A stretch of DNA of 25,602 nt from Chara braunii (taxonomy: Eukaryota > Streptophyta > Charophyceae > Charales > Characeae), in assembly GCA_003427395.1 (NCBI GenBank), contig BFEA01000836.1, positions 493,826-519,427 of the forward strand, given 5' to 3'. Under the pieces are notes generated by a model that was given only the letters and a program-made list of their open reading frames with translations, was not told the origin of the DNA and did not search any database. Positions 17,936 to 25,602 of this stretch are shown in pieces (the first letter of the stretch is position 1; each line of letters opens with the position of its first letter). The position numbers were made by a program, and so were the translations under genes.

Positions 17936-18595
17936 AAATGTGTGGCGTGTGGGTTGGTGGACTTGAAGGTGAGGGACCAGCCGAGCATCGCAATGGTGGA
18001 TACAGGCGCGGAAATGAACATCATCCGGGAGCGGGATGCGACTATGCTCGGGCTGGAGGTCGACCATTCAGACCATGGCATGTTGCATGGTGCCAACTGC
18101 AAGGCCATCTTCTGCGGCACTACGTCTAATGTGATGGTGAAGATTGGGAGAGTAAGGGCGCGAACGTGCTTATTTGTCATGCCCGATGTTGACCACCCCA
18201 TCCTTCTGGGGAGGTCGTTCCTCTGTCGAACGGAGACCCTAGTCTTCAACAGGCATGAGGGGACGATGATCCTGGCCCTATCTGATCCGGCTTGTGAAAT
18301 CATCAAGTGTCGGAACACACGGCCCGAAACTGGGAGGAACAGGCTCAACCTCGGCTCCTTTACCTTCGAGGAGTCTGAGTACGCGCGGTGGAGACTCCGG
18401 GAGGAGCAGGAGGAGGAAGCGGCAGGCGAAGTGTTGTCCCTGAGCCTTATTGATGTAAATAAGGCAATGGAGGTGGTGGCGGCGCATGATATGGCGGACC
18501 CGAAGGCTATAAAGGCATTGAGGGAGCAGGTCCTGGAAAGCCCTCAGGCGGGAGAGGTGGAGTTGATATATCGGCTCCCAGGAAGGAGGGGAGAC
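17936..18595 (+). pseudogene. pol: Retroviral-type aspartic protease domain and linker
   Basis: This domain cleaves Gag-Pol into mature proteins. It continues the Gag frame after TGA 17933. The catalytic motif MVDTGAEMNII (Asp codon 17999-18001) and the later hydrophobic-Gly flap partner ILLGRSFL (about 18200) are in the expected order and spacing. After the domain the frame stays open through an acidic linker (EEQEEEAAGEVLSLSLIDVN) to about 18585, where the coding frame shifts beside the run GGAAGGAGGGGAG. If the shift is ignored, the frame ends at TAG 18680-18682. The catalytic residues look intact although the element as a whole is dead. Confidence 0.85.
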
Positions 18596-19880
18596 CCAGC
18601 GATGGCCCAAGCCCGGACGACAAGTCGGTTTTTTTTAGGGGAGGGCTTAAGCAGGGTTCCCAAAGGCGGTACAAGACCATAGATAAGAAGTGTCGCCCAG
18701 TCCCCGTGCGTGTCACGGAGGATGAGGAAGTCTACTATGAGCGGGAGCGAGGGCTAATAAGGCGTACGCGGGAGCATGCGCAGGCAGGGCCGTGCCGCAT
18801 TAATAATGAGAATGAGGAGGGGCTGATAATTGGCGAACCAGACTTCCTTTCGCCCCAGGAAAGGACCTTGATGGTGAAGACTATGAAAAGGAGGCATTGC
18901 CGTATGCGTTTATGCGTTTAATGATGACGAGCGTGGGAGGTTGGACGTGGATAAGATCCCAATGATACGAATCCATACCATCCCACACGAGTCATGGAAC
19001 CTGAGAGGCACGCGGTACCCGAATCCGGATGAGGAGAAAAAGGTGGTGGATTATTTGGATGGGAAGATGAGGACGTATGTGGCGGATTACTCCAGTGGAC
19101 CGTATGCGTCCTCTTGGTTTTGTTTTATCAAGCCAAACAGAATGCTACGGTGGGTGCAGGATTTGCAACGATTGAATGCAGTAACAGTGCGGGACGCGGG
19201 AGGGTTGCCGAACGCGGACGCCCTGTTAGAGTCATGCGCAGGGAGGCCTATAATCTCACCCATAGACCTTTATTCTGGGTATGACCAGTTTCCTGTGTAC
19301 CCACCGGATAGGCCAGTGACGGCGATGCATACGCCAAGGGGGTTGATCCACATGAACGTGGCACCTCAGGGGTGGACTAATGAGGTGGCAATGGTGCAAA
19401 GGCTCATGATTAGGGCCATGCAGACGGTTAGTCCACATATCACTCAGCCCTACATTGATGATTTGGCGGTCAAGGGTCCAAAGGAGAAGAGGGAAGACGA
19501 AGTGACGCCAGGAGTGAGGCGGTTCGTCTGGAAGCACATCCAGGATATTGATCAGGTTCTGGGTTTGCTGGAAGAACACAACCTGATGGCAAGCGCCCTT
19601 AAATCGAAGCATTGTATGAGGCAGGCCACGATTTTGGGTTTTGTCTGCAACGAGAAAGGGCGGAGGCCGGATGTGAAGAAGACGAACAAGATCCTGGAGT
19701 GGCCAGTCCTCTTTCAGTCGATAACGGACGTGAGGAGCTTCCTTGGGACCTGCGGGTTTTGGAGGAGTTTTGTGAAGGACTTCGCCTCTAAGACGGAGCA
19801 TTTGAGGAAGCTGGTACGTAAGGACCAGGAGTGGGTCTGGGGCGAAGACCAGGAAAAGGCTGTGGAAAGGATGAAGAGAA
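18596..19880 (+). pseudogene. pol: Reverse transcriptase domain with frameshifts
   Basis: RT copies element RNA into DNA. The approach to the domain is in a new frame from about 18601 (DKSVFFRGG, RRYKTIDKKCRPVPV, LSPQERTLMVK). Near 18885-18918 two frame changes occur, one of them an exact tandem duplication of TATGCGTT (18903-18910 and 18911-18918). From there one frame carries the RT core: SSWFCFIKPN, WVQDLQRLNAVT, motif A with the first catalytic Asp (IDLYSGYDQF, Asp codon 19265-19267), TAMHTPRGLIHMNVAPQGWTN, and the catalytic YIDD (19451-19462). The gypsy-type thumb and connection follow (ILGFVCNEKG, DVRSFLGTCGFWRSFVKDF). The frame is lost at about 19875. Catalytic aspartates are preserved. 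Confidence 0.92.
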
Positions 19881-20600
19881 TTCAAGGAATGAGGCTTGGT
19901 GCTGGGGGCGCCAAACTACGAGGTCATGGAGGAGAAGCCATTCGTTGTCGAGACGGACGTCGGACCAACTGCCTTGGGAGGGGTCCTGATTCAGGGAGAT
20001 GTGGATGGGAAAGAAAGACTGTTAAGGTTTGAAAGTCGTACCCTCAATACGACTGAGAGAAATTACTCCCAGTTTAAGAAGGAGATGTTGGCGGTGCTCC
20101 ATTGCCTAAGGACCTTCCGGAACTATATTTTTGGCAGGAGGCTCATTTTGAGGGTGGACCCTACTGCGCTGGCGTGTTCCCTGAAAAGTTACAGTCCATC
20201 TGACCCAACCATCGCGAGGTGGCTGACTTACATTTGGATGTTTAACTTCGAGTTGGAGAGGATTCCCGGGGACAAGAACAGGGCAGATGGATTGAGCCGT
20301 ATCAACTGGGATGGGGCAAATCAAGAATCAATTGAGGATACCCCACCAATTGATGGGTTCTTGGACCAGGAGGAGGACGTCCGCCTCCACATAAATGAAT
20401 GGTCGCTGAGGGTGCCTAGCTGCGTCACGCATCCTATATGGTTAGCACCAAGGAGGTATGAGCAGAAGGGGGAGTTGGTTCTCAAGCCCTTCCAGGAAAA
20501 AGATCCGTGGGGGAATAGGGATGTTGGCTGGATGATGAGGTTGGCGTTGGCAGGGACGCATAGTCTAGCGGAGGAGGTAAGAACGATAGAGGAAGGCCCA
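19881..20600 (+). pseudogene. pol: RNase H domain
   Basis: RNase H degrades the RNA strand during reverse transcription. After a frame change at about 19875 and a TGA at 19890-19892, the frame encodes FVVETDVGPTALGGVLIQGD (first acidic Asp codon 19956-19958), then LNTTERNYSQFKKEMLAVLH with the catalytic Glu, and LILRVDPTAL with the next Asp. This is the normal order for gypsy-type RNase H, followed by the typical IPGDKNRADGLSR end. The domain joins the C-terminal end of RT directly, as in other gypsy elements. The frame changes again at about 20595, in GGAAGGCCCAGGTAGAGG. Confidence 0.9.
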
Positions 20601-22011
20601 GGTAGAGGTGCATGAGCAACTAATGGGAGGAATGTACCTGCTCACCAACACGCTCCTGCAGGGGAACTTTAATCAGAGAAGCGCGGCTGGTTCCGAGGAA
20701 GGCAAACTTCTTATTCCTGAAAGCCAGGTCGACGAGTTCAAAGAGGGAGAGATTAGGGAGACCTTCCGTGTTGAGGAGTATGACGGAATTTATCGGGAAT
20801 TGGGGTTACTCTTATCGTGCGAAATGAGGGATAGGGGCACAAGTGCCAAAGCCCAAAAGATGAGGCATCTGTACGTAGTGAGAGATGACCATTTGTTCAT
20901 AAAGTGACAAGTTGGAAACCCCAAGAGAATCGTATGTGGAAGGAACCGGCAGATCGATGTCATAGCAGCCTTGCACTATGGTATAGCAGGGGGGCACAGA
21001 GGGGTTAGTGCCACGTGCGAGAAGATAAACGAGTTATACCATTGGGATGGAATACTGACCATGGTCATCAAGTACTGCCAGTCCTGTGTACCTTGCCAGC
21101 AGAGGTCGGCGCAAAGGCCCGGGAAGCTTCTGCACCCCAAGCTGGAAAGGGAAGAGGGTGCAGTCGTACACTTGGACCTATTGTTCATGCCACTCGGGGA
21201 GGACAGGAGCAACTATATCTTCGACGCACAGGACAACCTTACCGGGTTCGTGGACGGCCGGGCTATTCGTACGAAGACTAGCCCAGTTTTAGCAAGGTGC
21301 ATCGAAGAGTACTACCTGCGCTATCCATTTGTCAGAGAGTTTGTGATGGACCGGGGGTCGGAGTTCACTTGTAATGAGGTGCGGACCTTGCTTGCAGGGT
21401 ATGACGTGGTAGCGAATTACACTACTGTCGCGCACCCCCAGGCAAACGCGCCTGTGGAGAGGGGGCATAGTACCATCACGAATCTCCTGGCCAAATGGAC
21501 GGAGGGGAAGCCTAACCAGTGCCCGAAATTTCTGAGAGCATCATTCTTCGTGGAAAACGTCACAGTAAAAAGGACTACCAAGTATGCGCCAGCCACACTA
21601 TGGTACAAAAGGCATGCCACCTTTATGAAGATGTGGAGGCGCCAGGACCTGAAAGTGAACCTGTCCTTTGAAGAACTGCTCGATATACGGGCGCGGCAGG
21701 TGGGAGCCGTTGAGGAAAGGTTACGAGAGGCCGCGGGTCAGGTAGAGAGAAGCCGTATGGAAGACAAGATGAGATGGGACCAGATGGCCTGAATAAGGAA
21801 GGACCCGTTGAAGGTTGGAGATGCGGTATTACTATATGACTCCTCGCTGGAGAAACAATGGTCTAGGAAACTCGACAAGCGATGGCTGGGACCCTATAGG
21901 ATCGTGCGGTGTGGCGAGTTTGGGGCCTATCAAATCGAAGAACTGGATGGGGCAGGGTGGCAGGACTGGGTATCAGGGACAAGGCTGAAGAAGTTTGTGG
22001 CTAGGGAATAG
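20601..22011 (+). pseudogene. pol: Integrase (HHCC, DD35E core, GPY-type tail)
   Basis: The N-terminal zinc-binding part has His codons 20974 and 20995 and a CQSCVPC cluster (Cys codons 21076, 21085 and 21094). The catalytic core has Asp in VVHLDLLFMPL (21175-21177), Asp in MDRGSEFTC (21349-21351) and Glu in APVERGH (21457-21459). The last two are exactly 35 residues apart, the DD35E signature. After TGA 21790-21792 the same frame continues with LKVGDAVLLY and KRWLGPYRIVRCGEF, the GPY/F-type C-terminal module, and stops at TAG 22009-22011. No chromodomain follows, so it is not a typical chromovirus. A further TGA lies at 20905-20907. All catalytic residues are present despite the two stops. 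Confidence 0.93.
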
Positions 22012-22215
22012 GTAAGGGACCATGAGACCCCATTAGGGATAGAGTCTTGCCTAAGTGCTACCCATGCCGGGTAATTAGATAGGTGGGTGATTGGGGTAGA
22101 TAGGTGTAGAAGGTATGTGGGATTCCCCTAGGCCAATGGCTCAGTAGCTGACCCTGCTTTGTGCTTGTTTGTTGTCTCTCGCCTGTTGTGCAGGTCTGAC
22201 TTTTCGAAGGCAGTC
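22012..22215 (+). promoter_or_regulatory. Short spacer between pol and gag 2, with candidate 3' splice site
   Basis: Only 204 bases separate the pol stop from the next ATG. No LTR, primer-binding site or polypurine tract was recognised. A pyrimidine-rich stretch from about 22155 (TTTGTGCTTGTTTGTTGTCTCTCGCC) ends in GTGCAG at 22188-22193, a plausible splice acceptor 23 bases before ATG 22216. Splicing to it could express the downstream gene from the element's transcript; this is inference. Confidence 0.3.
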
Positions 22216-24902
22216 ATGCAGAGGGGCGGGAGGGACACACGGCCATGCCAGGGGCCCCAGAGGATGGAGGCAAGGGGCGAGCAGAATGAGCCGCCTAGGA
22301 GGGAGCCTATGCCTGAGTTTGATGACGACAACATTGAGCTCTTCTTGGACGTATATCGGGACCATGCGGCACAGAGAGGGTGGTCAGTGGCAGAGAGGAT
22401 TCACCACTTGAGGGGTGTAGGGCGGTTCCAGGAGCCTGTCGCTCAGATATGCAAGGAGGCCCTGACTTGGCCAGATGTGGAGGCCGGGATGCAGAGGTTG
22501 AGAGCTTCCCCTAGGGGGCGTGATGGCATGCCCATTCGATTGGAGGAGGGGAACGCAGATGAGTTCATCCCTGCGTATGAGCACTACATGTTGAGTCTGG
22601 GGGTTGCGCGGGAGGAATGGGTACAGGCCCTACTTATCTGGACAAGGCAGGCAGAGAGGCAAGTGGCCAAACAGATTCGGGAGAGGGCTCGAGACTGGGA
22701 GGACTGTCAGGCCCAGCTCAGGAGGGTGTTCGGACGGCCACAGCACGAGAGGCACGAGCCCAGAGTTGAGAGGCGGCGGCGAAGCAAGAGGCCAAGGGAA
22801 CCGGCACCGAGAGAGGCGGGGCTGGCTAGAGAAAGGAGGGGAGCCCCAGCCCAGCGGGAGGATGAGCCCGCAGGGCCCGCATTGGCAGAGGAGTCGTTCC
22901 CTGCTTGTGGCCTCCGGGCAGTTGAGTTTCGGCGGATTACAAGCGAGGAGTTGAGGCCGCCCTCGCCACTGCCATCAACGCAGGAGCTGGACATACCAAG
23001 AGAGACGCCATTCCGAAGCTTAGCGACTCATCTCGATGTATCCCAATGGGAGGCCTCACGACTGGGAGAGGGCTCAGTTGAGCCGGCGTGCTACGTGCCA
23101 TTGGAGGAGCCCCTCGACCCCGAGATGGAGACAGACATGCGAGACGAAGAGGAGCCGCAGGATCCTGAGATGGCAGCCGAGCGCCCGGATCCGGTACGAC
23201 CTCAGGGTAGAGAGGTGATCACGGTTGGGGACGATACCCCTCCATGCTCCCCAGCTCCAGAGCCAGCACAGCGTTTATGGCCAGAGGGGATTCCAGAGCC
23301 AGGCAGCGAGGAGATTCCGGAGTCTTCCCCTGCGGCCGCCATTACGCCTGAGCAAGAGGCAGAGGCGGAGGATCGAGGAGTGTGTGAGAGGGCAAGAGTG
23401 GAGGCGCCCTTTGACTTGCCCTCAGCCACGCAGGTGACCAAGAACCCGGATATCGAGGAGCCCGTTTCAGCAGAGTTACCGCCAGTAGTGTCGTGCGCGA
23501 GCGAAGGGATGGAGGCGGAGGCATCAACTCCAGGAGCCCAGAGACCGCGAGTGGAAGGAACCCCAAAAGAGACCCGCGAAGAGAAGTCCGCCCGAGTGCG
23601 GGTCCGTCTGGACGAGATACACGCAAGACAGGCGGAGATGGAGGCGGCAGGGATAGAGCCGACACCGCCGGTCGAGCCCAAGACGAGTGAGCAGAGGATC
23701 GACGAGTTATGGGCTAGGTATGAGAGCCAGAGGGATGCAGCCCGCCAGAGGTCACGAGAGGAAGGACGGGCAGACGAGGAGACGAGTGAGTTGAGAGAGA
23801 TGGGGGACTTGGGGTTCTCCGCGACCAGGCAGGCGATTGAGCGCATGGGCCGGAGGGTATGCGAGACGACAGTCACATCTTTCCAGTGGTATAATCTACT
23901 CAGCAATGAGCTCAGGGTTAAGGAGTTGGAGGTAGAGCACCTGACTACCCAGCTTGCCGAGGAGAGGGCGAGGAGCCAGGCTAGAGAGGTTGAGTGGGAG
24001 AGGAGATTTGAGGAGATGGCAGTGTGGATAGGCTCTCGGTAGCCTGGGAGGCTAGCCAGATAGGGCAAGCCGGTGTCGATGGCGAAGGCCGGGGGATGCG
24101 CGCCTCGCCGAGCCAAGGAGCAGCAGTGGAGGTCCCTCGACAGAGTGAGCCGATGGAGGAGGTGCCCTTGGACGCAGTTGAGGAGGAAGGTAGGATGCAG
24201 GAGTCACTTATGGCTATGTCCACGGAGAGGAGAGGTTCGCACTTGCATGAGCTGGCGGCAGCCATGGGGATAGGCACTCCACAGGAGAGGCCTCAGGGAC
24301 TCGATGCTCCAGAGCAGGCCCCGAGGTTGGGAGAGTTGAGGGTGGAGCTGGGCTTCTGGGCCACGGAGACGAACTCGGGAGGGCTCGACTCGCAGCAGCA
24401 GCAGCAGCAGGAAGTCATGAGTGAGCCCACCACCATGGTGAGCCCTCAGCCGTCGGAATTATATGGGGATGAGGTGGTGGTAGAGACAGAGAGGGCTCAT
24501 GAGGAAGGACCCCGAGTGTCAAATGTGCCAGATGACAGGCCAGGGAGCACAGCCGCATGAAGGGGTGGAGGTGCTGAGGCTATGGAGCCTGGACCTCAGG
24601 GCCATATGGGATCGTCCTCGTGTCGCGAGGTGACTACTGGGACCATAGGGGCGCCTTCGGCATCCTGTTCGCAAGGGAGAAAGAAGAAGACTGCTAGGTG
24701 GCATGACACCTCCTGTTTTTGGTGCAAGGAGGGAGGACATAGAGTCGTGGACTGTCCAGAGCTCCTTGAGGATAAGGCCGAGGGGCGAGTTGCAGAGGTC
24801 GACGGCAAGTTCTATGACAGACAGGGTAGGATAGTGGAGCAAGCTCCAGATGGGGGCAGGGCTCAGTTGTATAGGCAGAACCAGGAGGAATTGTGTAAGT
24901 AG
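22216..24902 (+). pseudogene. Second Gag-like gene downstream of pol, CCHC knuckle, lightly damaged
   Basis: ATG 22216 opens a frame of about 608 codons to TAG 24040-24042. The frame is open to 22159 upstream, but only via a TTG. The N-terminal 180 residues look like a Gag capsid region (EFDDDNIELFLDVYRDHAAQ, RGWSVAERIHHLRGVGRF, EWVQALLIWTRQAERQ). A long Arg/Glu/Pro-rich, probably disordered middle and a heptad-like stretch (ELRVKELEVEHLTTQLAEER) follow. Near 24020-24040 the coding passes to another frame, continues past a TGA (24558-24560; CGA to TGA would explain it) and reaches a perfect CX2CX4HX4C knuckle at 24714-24755 (CFWCKEGGHRVVDC). After it, VDGKFYDRQGRIVEQAPDGG parallels the motif after the knuckle of the first Gag. 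It ends at TAG 24900-24902 and no pol follows. No membrane segment, so not env-like. Confidence 0.75.
24393..24410 (+). repeat. (CAG)6 encoding polyglutamine in gag 2
   Basis: Six CAG codons inside the second frame of the gag 2 gene, giving a Gln run in the linker before the zinc knuckle. Confidence 0.95.
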
Positions 24903-25602
24903 GGACCGGTCTGCTATACATTGGTTGGACTAGAGACCCTTGACACACGCACGGCGGGGTTAGAGATGTACATATCGTGAGTCAGTTGAGTGGGCCCTAG
25001 AGGTGTGTGTGCGCAGGGGCGGTAGGATGAGTCTCTAGCTGATTGTACATATACACTTGACTCTTGTTCGCTTGTTTCCTCTTGAGTTTCTTCGGGGGCT
25101 ACGACCCGGGGGTAGGACTCAACTGTGTGATATATGAGATTATTTAGTTGAGTTTGGTTTTGTGATTCAGAAGCTATTGCTGCTCTGAATGGGATTTGGG
25201 AGTTTATAGCACTCGGGGTGTGAGTCTTCCCAGCAGGGGAGGACAGGGGCTAGGTATTATGTGGATGATTAGGCAGATGCTGTGTTCCCGAGTGTACTCG
25301 ATGAGTGTACAGTGGGGTTATGAGTCCTACTCAGACAGGCGGGGTATTGAGTTGAGTGTCTGTATTCGATTGTTGGGGGAGGCATTCTACCCCCTGAGTG
25401 TACTATGAGTTGAGGTCCTATGGGGCTTGTCTTCTGACGATCACTATCGCTCTCACATGTGTGGATTTATCTCGATGAATGTTTAGCTTTGTGTGAGAGA
25501 TGTACATGATACATCTCATGGGCATGATTGTGTAAATTGTAAAGCTGTCTACCCTCCGGTATACTCGTGCGGTCTGCTGCAAGCGGACGAGAAGGCAAAG
25601 TA
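24903..25602. other. 3' non-coding region after gag 2
   Basis: No gene is supported. GAGTGTAC occurs three times (about 25291, 25304 and 25397). GAGATGTA and TACATCTC form an inverted repeat with a 5-base centre at 25497-25517, and TGTACAT words also lie near 24966 and 25045. This could be a 3' untranslated region and the beginning of an LTR whose partner is outside the window or in the gap. Confidence 0.4.

Larger units (their letters stand above)
15461..22011 (+). mobile_element. Ty3/gypsy-type LTR retrotransposon gag-pol, decayed
   Basis: Domain order Gag, protease, reverse transcriptase, RNase H, integrase identifies a Ty3/gypsy (Metaviridae-like) element rather than copia, where integrase precedes RT. 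In-frame stops are at 16025, 16040, 16655, 17291, 17495, 17933, 19890, 20905 and 21790. Frame changes occur near 18585, 18885, 18903-18918, 19875 and 20595. The stops are TAG, TGA or TAA and could mostly come from single G-to-A or C-to-T changes in Trp, Gln or Arg codons. Gag and protease share one frame, so the ancestor probably made a single Gag-Pol. LTRs were not found. A second Gag-like gene follows at 22216 and may belong to the same element. Confidence 0.92.

Noticed and set aside
15078-22215. LTR pair flanking gag-pol
   Set aside because: I compared the leader (15078-15460) with 22012-22215 and with 24903-25602 by eye and found no matching segment; the 5' LTR may be in the gap.
23202-24116. 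A 304-codon open frame on the minus strand
   Set aside because: Ser/Ala/Leu-rich shadow of the Glu/Arg-rich gag 2 coding sequence; no motif and complete overlap with a better-supported gene.

Overview
The window is eukaryotic nuclear DNA from a repeat-dominated genome. It has decayed LTR-retrotransposon coding sequence, long microsatellites, poly(A)-ended simple repeats, sequence matching plant-type U6 snRNA, and no bacterial gene organisation. The retroelement style and the U6 match point to the green lineage; a charophyte alga such as Chara would fit, but this is an impression and could not be checked. No intact cellular gene was recognised. There is a 405-base assembly gap at 14673-15077.

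Layout. 1-767: C-terminal piece of a retroelement integrase, frameshifted and cut by the window edge. 1801-4036: remnants of unrecognised protein genes, including two diverged copies of one family (2458-3041 and 3238-4036). 4214-5413: microsatellites and two (AATC)n-poly(A) units. 6280-6570: short ORF with an N-terminal CCHC zinc knuckle. 6571-14672: about 8 kb without a credible protein gene but full of structure: a degenerate cluster of U6-snRNA-like segments (7427-8670), a CATTGCTG-rich stretch (9522-10238), an array of stem-loops with a constant loop and covarying stems (10859-11785), a tandem repeat of about 120 bp (12066-12650), and a run of closely spaced perfect hairpins (13447-14251).

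15461-22011 is a nearly full-length but dead Ty3/gypsy-type gag-pol (Gag, protease, reverse transcriptase, RNase H, integrase), with nine in-frame stops and about five frame changes. Only 204 bases downstream, on the same strand, is a second Gag-like gene (22216-24902) with its own CCHC knuckle. It is much better preserved. It shares a short motif after the knuckle with the first Gag, and no recognisable LTR separates the two. The last 700 bases are non-coding.

The observations most deserving follow-up are the covarying stem-loop array, the U6-derived cluster and the second Gag in the usual env-like position. All homology statements are by eye from sequence and motif knowledge; no database was searched.
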